From: Haemonchus contortus
Taxonomy: Eukaryota; Nematoda; Chromadorea; Rhabditida; Trichostrongylidae
Direction of reading: 5' to 3'
Length of the DNA: 64,000 nucleotides
Assembly (NCBI GenBank): GCA_000469685.2
Contig: LS997564.1
Location: 31,211,343-31,275,342, forward strand
Both the position numbers and the translations under genes were made by a program. A model generated the notes under the pieces. It ran no database searches. It saw only the letters and a program-made list of their open reading frames with translations, and was not told the origin of the DNA. Positions 22,970 through 34,600 of this stretch are shown piece after piece (positions within the stretch are counted from its first letter, which is position 1; each line of letters opens with the position of its first letter).

Positions 22970-24310
22970 ACTCAAACACACACACAACCTAAGGAGGTTT
23001 GTTCATGGCGGGCGGGGCGCGCACGAATTGTGTTGGGTGTTTATGTTTGGCCGGGAATGAATAACTCCTGTCCTCATCTACCGAAGCCGAGCAAGCCGAA
23101 TGGTAAATCATAATAGGTATTCTAATTTTACCAAGACTGTTAGTGAAAGTTGGACATGTTGCGCACTTAGAAAAGTATATGGTATGGTATGGTTCTGTTC
23201 TTAGCTATATCATTAGATCATTAGAAAATTGTTTCACGCGGTAGACGAGAGAGGAGGCAAATATTTTCCCAGCTTTTCCAGACTAAATGTTGTGCGTCAT
23301 TGGCCATCATTATTTGGCTCATATAAATGGAGGAGGCTTCGGCTTGTATGCTCATATTTAAGATTTCCTCACGACTCGTAAACCGCTTTTGCATTACCCT
23401 TTTATCTCATTAGAACTCCACAACATCGAAAATTTCCTTGCGCAAATTATAGCTTCCAGTACGGTCAAACCTCGCATCGGTATGAGGGGAGATTTTGGAC
23501 CGCAGGGAAGAGTTGTTCTGGAACTAACGAGAGTAACAAAGTGATAGCACAGTTCGAAGAAGTCACGCCAAACCTCGCAATACGCTGGATCGGCAATCAC
23601 ATTTTCAGATGCTTTCGAAAAAAGATCGTTATTTAGGATGATGTCCAACTCCCTACTCGTGTTCTTGATCGTCATAGTCGCTGACAATATCGTCGCTACC
23701 GCCACCAGCAGAGAGGTTTTCTTCTGTGTTCTTCTTGATAATCCTATTCTAATAGTCCCGCCTCCAATACCCATTCAGTGAATCATTGCGAACTTCCTAA
23801 AGCTCCTATAGAAATATTTTATTTTTAGGACTTCAACGGAACAGTCTCGCAAGTCAGAGGAGCAGGCACTCAAAATGAATCCAAACCTGCTGTTCAAAAT
23901 TTGAATAAATGCGAGGATCGCCCAGAGTAAGGGAAAGTCTCCGTAACAGTGTTCGTTGAAATTGAACTCGATTTTTCAGATGCCCCGCTCATATCGCAAA
24001 CGGATTCTGTTACCGTGAGGGTGTCACCTATGAACAAAGGAAGACCTACTGCCCTCGGGGATGTAATTTATGTGACGAATGAGAATTTCTGCATTAATAA
24101 ATGCGTGATCAATGCTACTTCTTTTGGAATCGAGACAAGCTCAATGTGTGTACCCAAGAGAATTTTCGCCTCACATCTGCGCATAAATGATGGATTTACG
24201 ACTCCCTACCTAACCCACTACCATACACCTTTCCCCTCTCCCGTTCCCTCAACTATGATTGGAACTTCTCTTAAGATCTCGGTACTCGAAATTCAAGCTA
24301 TTCAAAAAAA
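22970..24310 (+). repeat. Inverted duplication, arm B
   Basis: Partner of 13440-15300. At 23829 an acceptor-like TATTTTTAG precedes GACTTCAACGGAACAGT. Translation onward gives an exon-like peptide containing NKCEDRPE, a stop, then FSDAPLISQTDSVTVRVS and INKCVINATS, with six Cys-spaced residues, suggesting a captured host exon. The same peptide is present in arm A. The minus-strand frame 23394-23774 (KKTSLLVAVATIL...) is also conserved between arms. No known domain was recognised. Confidence 0.75.
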
Positions 24311-24747
24311 AAAATAAAAATCAACGAGGCAGTTAACGAACTACATCTTTTCATCGAGGGTTACACGCCGATTGAGCATCCCTGGACTCCGCAACTGCAT
24401 AATTTCACACCTATGAACGGAATACAGAATCCCATATCCTGCTGGTACTCTATTACACGGTAAAAGCAGTAACAAGACAAGCTACTCATATTGCCCGCTC
24501 TTCGACTCAGTGAAAGCAAGACAACCATGAGAGTAGCTGATTCGGTAGTGAAAAGCAGCGGAAGAGGTAGCGTAGACGGCTTCAATCCCTACTCCGGGAT
24601 ATGAACAGTCCGGTTCAATAGTAATACATAGGTCCCCAGCACCATGATCACCTCCCTGCACGGGTTCGGCAAGGGTAGGGAGATTCTGACCTTCTGCTCG
24701 GATTAAACGCGCTAGTAGATTTCAATCACTGAGGAAGGATGTTGTTG

Positions 24748-24812
24748 CGACGATGAGCCGCAGGTAGCCGGTCGATACTCAGAGAATAGCGACTGACTAC
24801 CTGCGGCTATAT
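24748..24812. repeat. Hairpin AGCCGCAGGTAG / CTACCTGCGGCT
   Basis: A 12-bp exact inverted repeat with the additional match CGGTCGA / CGACTGA and a loop of about 20 nt. It stands alone in otherwise unassigned sequence between arm B and the 3' end of the minus-strand gene. Confidence 0.7.
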
Positions 24813-24819
24813 GTATTAG

Positions 24820-25295
24820 GAAGGCGAAAGGCAAACCCACTTAAGACGAACTGGCGAGAGAACTGGTAAGTGGTAAATTACAGGGTTCGTGTACCTTTGG
24901 TTGAAAATCAGTTCAACGCTCACTGATCTCAATAATGGATAGTTACCTGCCCTAAGTAAAGAAATCGACTAGAGCCTGCGCAGGTTAATCCGCAAAATAA
25001 TCGGGTACGAGCCGAGCATTCAAGCCAGGATCCCAGGTGGAATCAGTTTCATCAGCGGTCAACGGTACCGTACTCGGTTCCATGCAAATCCAATTCACTC
25101 TACCTCAATTACACCTTAAACTTTCATTCATTGCCCTTGAACGGTGCGATATCGTAGAGATCGTGAACAAAAGATAAAAAGAGTGTCTTGGAGAGAGCGG
25201 CTCGAATTAGAAGGGTCAAAACCATGAAGTACTCGAATAGGACCATGAAGGTTTCATAAGTGTAACTACCTGATTATTCAATTTTTTTTGAGAAA
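24820..25295. other. 3' flank of the minus-strand gene, nothing recognised
   Basis: About 475 bp between the hairpin at 24812 and the polyadenylation signal. No open frame of note, repeat end or RNA gene could be identified here. Confidence 0.4.
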
Positions 25296-25298
25296 CGA

Positions 25299-25304
25299 TT
25301 TATT
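25299..25304 (-). terminator. Polyadenylation signal AATAAA
   Basis: AATAAA on the minus strand, 87 nt past the stop codon of the FNIII/Ig gene, followed by a T-rich/GT-containing stretch. A second AATAA-like site lies near 25335. This fits a short nematode 3' UTR. Confidence 0.6.
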
Positions 25305-25390
25305 AGTAATCTACAAGAAATAATTGTCTAATAAATCGTTTTAACCGCGAAACGCTGTTCGACTTAATCTCGTTCTGGAAAAAGGCCCGT

Positions 25391-25660
25391 TCATTGCAAA
25401 GGTTTTTTGATATCATCGGGAGTTCCAGATACTCCAGACATTCCAGGCGTTCCTGACGTTCCAGGCGTTCCAGACGTTCCTGGCGTTCCAGCGGTTCCAG
25501 GCGTTCCAGACGTTTTGACCTCATCGACACTTCCGCTTTCACTTGAGGGCTTGCTCGGACCTTTACTTTTGGACTTTTTCTTGTCCTTCTTCTTCTTCTT
25601 CTTCTTCTTCTTCTTTCCACGTCCACGTTTTCCATGTCGATGTTTTCGACGGTGTTTTCT
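25391..25660 (-). CDS. Exon o: basic and Gly-Thr-Pro repeat tail, stop codon
   Basis: Acceptor GCGTACTTCAG after a 102-nt intron; the intron is also open in frame, so retention would add 34 residues. The 89-residue tail begins RKHRRKHRHGKRGRG, then ten Lys encoded by an AAG run (TTC repeat on +, 25588-25612). A Ser-rich stretch, six or so (S/T)GTPG/(T/A)GTPG units and DDIKKPLQ follow. It is low-complexity, intracellular by topology, and not a known domain. Both tracts are microsatellite-like in DNA and may vary in length. Confidence 0.78.
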   Translation of the reverse strand, partial: RKHRRKHRHGKRGRGKKKKKKKKKKDKKKSKSKGPSKPSSESGSVDEVKTSGTPGTAGTPGTSGTPGTSGTPGMSGVSGTPDDIKKPLQ

Positions 25661-28600
25661 CTGAAGTACGCCACGCATAATGAGATAATCAGAATAATGA
25701 AAACTAGAAACTTTTTTCACATATTTTTCAATTGTTGTCGAACAAGTATTTGTACAAATTACCTTCTTAGGCTTGTAATAGAGTCTCATAACGACCAATA
25801 GTACAGCTACCAATATTACCAGATAAAGCATTACATAACTTGGCGATAGCATAGCTGAAAAAAGACACCTTGAGTCAAGAAAGTAGAACTTATTTCTCCA
25901 TTCAACGATATAGAATCATTGAAGTTTTCGGACGTTGGCCCTCCGCTTGTACGATGTAGGTCGCATTTGACTCCCATTCGGGACCGTAGGGCGTTCTGGT
26001 TGCGTATGGGGACCATACAACGGCTTGCGATGGTCATACCTTTGCAAGTCACTAGGTTTCAATCCTCCCATACGATTCTGGTACTTATAATTAGACGACC
26101 TCGGAAGAAATGAAGGATTGATTGTTCTTGAGCCTTTATTCAATCTCAGGTTGATGCGAGTGATGATACGCCAGCGGCCCCTACACCGGTTGCGCCTTAT
26201 AATAATTGTAACATAGTACAGAATTTCCAGAGGTGGGATCATTACTACTGTACTGGGGTATCATCGGGAATAAAAGTGAAAGAACTACATGACATCTGGT
26301 CTACTAGAACAGTTGATTGCACAATAGTGGACAAGCAATCAACAAAAAATAAGTGGGATCTCTTACCCTCTCAACTTACCAAGTACATATTCCCTTTACA
26401 AACAATACAGGGAACCTCTCGCCTAGAGATCGAATTTACCTAATCAGACACATGTCAACAATAATGACTCTTTCCTCTGGTCAGAAAAGCAAGCATTCGG
26501 TAAATTCTACAAATGTCAGGAGGTGCAAATGTGGTCAGCGCGTAGGAAGGCGATGTGAGCGCTTAACTTGACACGGTCTGGCAACGTGTAAAAGATGTGC
26601 CCATCCTTGCACATGCTGTAGGAGATACAGTAACGAGAATCCAGTATCGGCACTTGGCACGTACGGGGAACGGAACATTCACCCGGAACTGAATGGACGG
26701 GGCAGGTTGCGCGGCGAGATCCGTAGCGTTTAGGACGATTTTGGCACCTATCATTTGGGCTCAAACTTGAAGTAGAGTAGATTAGTATGGTTAGTTGATA
26801 CTACTACCAATCCACTCTATTTCAAATTTGGGCCCAAATGGTTGGCGCTTAGTCGTTTAAGTCGCAACGAATTTCGCCGCGCGATTTGCAGCGTCATCTA
26901 GTTCTGGGTGAATGTACCCATACTCGGCACATAATCTAATCTGATCTATCTATAGGTCCTGGGTAAAACGAGTGATCGTGATATTCTAGTAATCTGGTCA
27001 TAACGTCCATCCCATCCATCCTATCCTTGCCTAGAGTACTTTTTTAGCGCTTTGTGTATGAGACATTCTATGGATTCGTGCATTTCAATAGAGTTATATC
27101 ATGAAAAGAAATACGTTGTCTGTGAAATCCTGCGTCAATTACGTTTTATTTCGGGCCACTGTAGAAATTGGGTGCCTGATCTGAACTTTCGTTCATACTG
27201 ACATATGGAATTCTCAACTACTGAAACCCCGAACATAATCTACGATCTCCCAGAACGTTTGCATTTAACTTAACAAATCGTATGCTATTTAGTTGAATCG
27301 TCAGTTTTGAGCTCAGCACTCATGTTTCAACTTTACCTCAGAGTTTGCTTCATTATTGATGAAACGTTATAGCTTTGCAGTGGCGATAAAGGTGATCTTG
27401 AAAGCTTGATATTACGAACTCACAGTAACACAGTTCTTCACTTCTTCCATTGACGGTTCCTCCATTTGCGAGTGTTACATTTATGGTGTAAATGTAGCAA
27501 TTGGTGTCGAACTTGAATCCAGGTGATAGCTGAAAATAGGATCTAAACACATAATGGCCAAGCCGACTCCATTTATACGGGTCCTATGCTCATCGTTTCC
27601 ACTAATGACCGAACATATTGACCATTGGATCGGCTCAACGCTTTAAGAACTTCTCGACGCTCGCTTGTGGTCCAACAGGATCCAATTCATACACCGGAGC
27701 AGCGCTCTGCATTTGTGATATGTTCACGTAGTGACACTGCAAATTTCCCTTCGTCTGCTTCAGGGGACGGTCAGAATTTCTTGCTGTACGGCAGGGTGGT
27801 GTACCCGTTGAGTAAAACAAACGCTTCTTTGGTTACTCTAATAGTACCAAGTAATTAAGTGAACATGAAGCACTAACCTAGTTTATTGGTACGGGTTTCA
27901 TCCAAATCACTGTACAGCCTGTATGGTAGACTCGTAAAAGGGGTGTGTACCGATTCGTGCGATTCCGGATGCGCGCGGCAAATTGCGCGGCGGAATTTGT
28001 GATGATTCGAACGACTCTGACGCCTATTATTTGGGCACAAACTTGAAGTAGAATAATTCGGTATGATCGGCTGATACTACTAATCTACTGTACTTCAAGT
28101 TTGTGCTGACATAGTAGGCGTCATAGTCGTTTGAATCATCACGAATTCCGCCGCGCAATTTGCCGCGCGCACCCAGAATCGCACGAATCGTGCGTCCCCC
28201 TCGTAAAAGGGATATAAATTCTGTGTACTACAGATATAACTTTCGTTTTATATTGTACTGGTAATTCTGTAGAGGTTCTCAGATAGCCCCATATTGGCAC
28301 CTCATTTCTAGGTCGTGTTGCACATTGTCTCGTCCACAATCGCCTTGCGTTCATTGATATAGCGTGTTATTCCACTTGAAAATAGCCAGAGCATCAGCTC
28401 TACTGTTATTACTGACTTTCCGAACGATCGCGATAGTCAAGGATGTATAATTTGGATGTGATCAAGGGTTGGCCGCATTCAATTCGCTTTGAAAGGGAAT
28501 AGTACATACCCCTACATTGATCTGCCCTTCAGGGTTTTCTGACACAACTTCGCCACCAGTCCACGTTCCATCCTTGTCCTTTGAAAAGTAGTAGATTTAT

Positions 28601-31600
28601 TAGTACCTTGAAGAAGATACAGAAAGGTTCTTCTCTGACCTGTTTGAATCGCCGAATTAACACATTTTTCATAAAATCACTTTTCAATTGCGATCCGTTT
28701 CTCGACTGTAAACTCCAAGTGACTACCAGGTTGAACCATCCAGAGACTTCCACTCTAGCTGTCTTCAACATATAAAGAGTTATAAATCTCTCGATAAAAA
28801 CCCAGGGGCAAAAGATGAAGTTTTATGGTTCCGAATCAATTTGTGATGCATCCCTGCTTTTAACTTTATTCAGCGCCTTAGCGGCGCTTGTATGTATAGA
28901 GAAGAACTTAAAGAACAAAATGGGACAAGCGCTACGCGTAAGCGGCTGCATCGCGTCAAATGGGACATCGACTCTTCTAGGTCGAACCATGATTTTTCTT
29001 AAGATGCATCACCTTCTCACTGTTGCCATTCTCTCGAAATTTTATTTTTTACTTGCTCGATAACAACGTGCAAACAGCACAAAATGTAGCCATTACACTT
29101 AAATAGGATCCTCGCACCGACGTACAAAGTGTTACGAATTCCGCGACGCAACCGCTTACGCGTGGTGCTTATCTCGTTCTGTTTAATTCTTCTTTATGTG
29201 AGGCCTACAGAGCGATTTGCGGTGGCCAGCCGATGTACAAGTCAGCGCATGGAAAGCTTGTTTGGCCCAGGCGATTACCAATCCGGCGTTTTGATTACCT
29301 AGCCAAAGGTGAGATCTTGTTCCACTCGGTACTAATATTTTATAATATTGACCGTAATCAGCCGAGGAATTTCATACTCTTAGCTGATGCAAGCATACAC
29401 TGGCTTTTCCTCGGTTCTCTTTTTTTCCTTTTACTCACGCGTACCATTATCTGACTACTTGTCTGTAATTAGACGCCGTGCGCTGTACTGCCAACTTACC
29501 TTAGTTAGTTATTTATTGATCTCTTTAGTTGCTACTGAGGGATGGTCAGTAGGTTCATGAAAATCTGTGGTCATAGACAATGGTTTTGCGGTAAGAAATA
29601 GAGTTTCTAAGAAATTTCCGCAAGAAAGAGCGTCGAAATGTTGTTGGCTCTCGCATTCCCAAAGCCTAGGGGGTGAGGGCTAAGAGAAGAACCTACATGG
29701 GCATGGACGGCATGGACGACAACGATGCTGATCGAAAAGTTTGTAAGTTATGAAAGATTGGCTGTGCAATCTCAAATATCGGTTCTTTGGTGTCATGCCC
29801 CTTCAAATTAGCAGATGCGCTGGAATGTAGGCGATTTGATTTCTGTGGAGTACAAGAGACATGATGGTCCTGTTGCAAAACGTCTTCCGCAATTTTCATG
29901 CTAAGCCTACCAGGAAACATGTCGGAGGTATTGTCTCCGAAAGCTTGTTGAACTCAAATATGAGCGCCGAACGCTTCGAAGACCGCCTAGCGAATATATG
30001 ATTGTTGCCGTTCTTGAATGCTAATCGTATCGTTTCATTTGCCTAAGCCCCTGTGAATGTTTTGCGGACTGCTTGTTCTTGAGCTGTTGCCGAGTCAAGC
30101 ATCCTTATTCCTTTGCTTCTAGCACATTGTCCTTTATCTCCATCAACCCTTTCTTGGCTCCCCCATTCACTTCATCCGTTCAGACCACCTGCTACTTGAG
30201 ATAGTCTTTCTTTCGATTTAACCTATCCATGGCAGTCAAATTAGAAATATCTTCAATCGCAAATTAAACAGAGAAATTTGGTTCCAACGGGTCGCTTTGA
30301 TTGTTGAAATTAATTTGACAACTTTTTGTCACCTTTAATTCACACAAACACGGTTCAAGGAAGTAAATGGCGTAATGGCAAGTGACACAAATTACATTAG
30401 CACTCGTACGGCACGGAGATCGAGTCTCGCTCGACACCCGCATAGGTCAACTTGGCTCTCCAATATTTCGAAGTCAGCTAAGTGTTAAAGGCTTGCCTGA
30501 GAGGTAAAAGCCCTATTTGTACATCGGCACGTTACCGCAATTCACTGTAAAGGCCATTTACGTGTTTACAATGTTACTATCTGAAGAGAGGTTAAAGGCC
30601 GAGGTGCATCCCAAAAATGATATTGATTAAGGATCCACCCATAGGATGAATTCGAGGCCCCCGCGTATACCATATCTGGCACTATAGGTCGAAAGCGGCT
30701 TAGTTGGGAAGTTATAAAGGTGCAAAAATTGGCCCGCGAGTATCCTCGGACGAGTTTCACCGCCATTGTAGAGGCTGCACCGATCACAAGGGAACCCATG
30801 TAGGGAGTTCAAACAACTTGTCATTACCCATAGCGACAGTAAAAGACAGTTCTGTACAGTTCTGGCTTCATGTAATTAGCTCTTTTTGCAATTGCAATAA
30901 GTGAAATCTCGTCCGAATACCCCTTCTATGTTATTTCTGCCGTGGTGATCTCGTCCATCCTCTATTCTTCCTACTTTCAAGAAGCCTTATTTCTCTCGAA
31001 ATCGACGAATTCTCCCGCTTTCTTCACTACCAATGGACTATTGCCAATCTACACTTCCGCATTCCGAATAAAAACTTGTACCTCAAAATTATCGTGAACT
31101 GGGCCTTTAACGCCGGAAGACTATACTGCAGACTTAATTCTCATGTAAACAGTTGACATGAGGATCATTTGATGTGCATGATTTCGGTTTGCAGAGAAGT
31201 GTACGTAGTAAAAGATGTAAAAAAACTCTACCGCATTCCCTGGCATTGGCATTTTTATCCAATCACTCATGGGACCCGGACCGGCTGTGGTCTGGCATAA
31301 AGCGGCAACGTAGAATACCACTGAAAGTGCTTCATTTCACCTCCAGTAGTAGCTTTGTTCTCATCACAAAATGACGTTAGGTCAAGGTGCGAGTTAATGT
31401 ATTTGCGAGCGGATTTGAACGAGCTGCAGTGTATATGTCCCTCCCCGAGCAAACCATGCATACATATACTCGCTTCTTTCTACCTAGTAGATGTGCCCAG
31501 ACATCAGTTCGGTTCTAAAAAAAATCTTTTCACTTTCGAAAACGGCGACGATGGCAGCCTGTGAGGAAGTTATGCCGTCATGCTCTCTACTGATTTGACT

Positions 31601-34600
31601 TTTTATTTCTATCTAACCCTATTTTTTCTCTCGCTTACCCTTTCAATTGATCTTTCCTCCATTAAGCTAACTATATTCGTATTTGTTTGATTCTTCCCCT
31701 CCGATTGTAGATACTTAGCTTGTAATTGAATTTAAAGTTCCTCTTGTACCCTCTGCTTTCTGCTCTGATTTGCTTTTTCCCTTGCAGCCTCTACTCCCGT
31801 TCCCTTCATCTTTTTCCCCTCACGTTATTTTGTTCCTCGCCCGGCCAATGGGAGAAATTTTCAGATGATGACAGCATCACCCCAAGGCAGTATGAATTAA
31901 TACGGCGAATACAAAAGGTAGTACAAATCAATACAGCGAATGAAGAAAATGTAAAAATGAAAGCGTGAAAGACAAACTGAAATACAGTGCGTTTCATAAT
32001 TATAAGGTCACCCTCAAGTTTTGCACTTTCAAAAAAAGCAATCATTAAAGATTTTTTCTAGCATCATGAACGGATTCCCCTGCACGAATAATCTAGGTAT
32101 CCGTTTTTTTAGCCGCAGCTGCATTTTTCTAAACTTTTTTAGAACAGTTTATCGGTTCTTGCACCGTTTCATAATTATAAGGTCACCCTGAGGAAGTGAA
32201 CAATTATTCATGGAGGAGAGGAAATTTCGTATGTGAAGATACTTATAAAGGTAAGCATGTATAGCAAATGCATTTCTAAACCTGGATTTCAACATGGCTC
32301 GTGGTCATCTGCTTTCCTCTGATGAGAAGGCTGATCATGAGCTGGGCTCAGCACTCGAGCCATTTCCAGGCAAATAGGGAGATCCCCTTGGTCCATTCAA
32401 AGATTTCTGGAGAACCCTGATGTCCCTAGATATGACATCGGCTGTGGACACCCACGAAAGATTACTGCCCGTGACGAGCGGAAGATTCTGAGGGCTGTTT
32501 CCAACAGTACGTCCTCCTTGAACCAGATCCGATCGGAATTAAACCTCTCTGTTTCGAAAACTAGTCTGGAGAGCAATGCGAAGATGCGAGAATACACCAG
32601 GCAAGAATGGAGAAGTTGCCACGAATCACCGATCGCCACAGAGAGGCTCGACTCAAATTTGCAAAGATGAACCTAGGGAGTGATTGGGCAAAGGTAGATC
32701 TGCATCAAAATCTCACCATAGAGCTAAATAATTTCCATTAGGTCGTCTTTTCGGAAGAAAAGAAATGCAATCTGGTCGGTCCTGACGGAAACAAGCGATA
32801 CTGGCGCGATGAGGAAGAAACCAGTCTACTTAGCCGTCGCAATTTCGGTGGAGGAGGTCTATGGTGTGGAGTGCATTCTGTAATGATGTTGTGTTGGATC
32901 TACTTGTTGTGAGCTGCAGTATGGATTTCAAGGATTGCCAGAACGTCTTGGAGCATCATCTAGTATCCTTTCTATGCCGTCGCCGTCACCTCAACTATGT
33001 CTTTCAACAAGACAACGCCTCCATTCATGTGAGCCGTGCAAAGGATGAGGGTGCAATGCCAATAAATAAGCGTCCTGCCATGGCCAGCCTGCAGTCCCGA
33101 TCTCAATCCGAAGGAACATATCTGGGGCATAATAGTCAGACAGGTTTATGCGAATAACCGTCAGTTCCAGGGCACAGAAGAGCTGAAGCGGGCAGCTGTC
33201 GAAGCATGGAGAGCAATCGATGAGGAACATCTTCGAAACTTAGTTTCTAGTATGCCAGCAGGCTCTTTGATGTTGCTCTTGAGCATGGAGCAGCTATAGA
33301 TCATTAATTGTTGTACATATGCCATCAACGTTAATAAATCATTCACTTCCTCAGGGTGACCTTATAATTATGAAACGGTGCAAAAGCCGACACTATCTTT
33401 AAAAAATTCATAAAAAATTTGAGGTGAAGGATATTGCGACCAAAATTTGAATAAGGAGGTACATTGTGATGAGCAATCTTCCAGTGTTTTTCAAAAATTC
33501 CATTCCGGCTGCTTTCTCCAAAAACGCAAAAATCGAGGGTGACCTTATAATTATGAAATGCACTGTATAGAACCTCCATTGCAGCGAGAGAAGAGATTTG
33601 AACGAGTTGGCTGTTCGGCTGCAGGAAGATAGTGAATTCTAGAGGAAATGTAGATGTTCTCTCAGGGACGAAGGATCCAGACACAGAACAAGGGATGCAG
33701 AGACAGGAAGAGATCTACAGAAGGATGAAAAGGCAAAACTACGTTTGTTAGTAAAATTTTCTTTCGGAGGTAGGTGGAATGGAAAAGCACACTGCAAAGG
33801 TGGAGCGTTTCTAAAAACGAGGGAGATGATCAAAAACAGAAAGAAGGGTGGGAGAAATGATGTAGCATGCAGGGTCAGGTAAAGACGAGAAGAGTGGAAG
33901 GAGGGAAGGACGGATAAGATTGGGCAAGCAAGAAATACTGAGAAAGAGAGGGATAAAGAAAAATGAGCTGAGAGAACATCGTGGACATTAATGAGAAAAA
34001 AGGCTGTTATCCCTTTCTGTCAAAGAACAGGTCCAAAACTAGGAAAAAGGGGTTCCGATTTGAAGAAGGCTAGAAGATAGATTCTCCGGTAACAGACACT
34101 GATTCACGAACAAAACTAATAGAGCAAAATTTCGCCAAGAAATAACAGGCTTCCTTGGCATACAGTTAATTTGATGTAGATATTTTATAAATGCAATACC
34201 GTATTCCTCCAGGTTTTCAAATTTCACTTCACCGAGATCAGATGGAGTGGTTTCGTTCAAACATCTCTTGGATATCTTTTCTTCCTTGCACACATATACC
34301 TGGAAATGGATTGATTCCAACACATCTTCCATTCCAACACAAGCAAAAAAGAGCTTTATAAGCAAATACAGTGGACGTGGAACCGTTTAGGTTTGATGCC
34401 TCAGTTTCTCTACATTGTGAAAGTTTCTCGTAGCAAGGATTTCATATTGTGGAGGAGATTCAGAACACCACCGCCTATTAGAGAAGATTAAACAAAATCA
34501 AACAAGGTATATTGGAAAAAATGGAATTGTTGAGATTTTCAAGTTACGGCAATGCAGTAGGGCAAAGGCTACGACAGTAGCCAATGCTGGCTGAAGTAGG

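Noticed and set aside
25303..25674. Minus-strand Arg/Leu-rich frame (poly-Arg and RLERLE repeats)
   Set aside because: A shadow of the poly-Lys/GTPG coding exon in another frame; the exon o frame is the one joined in phase to the transmembrane exon.
27635..27820. Minus-strand open frame between exons l and m
   Set aside because: Exons l and m join directly in phase and complete the FNIII strand order, leaving no room for it; its borders are poor.
28139..28354. Minus-strand frame in the foldback element
   Set aside because: Most of it is the arm of the palindromic element at 27950-28196, and no valid donor was found.
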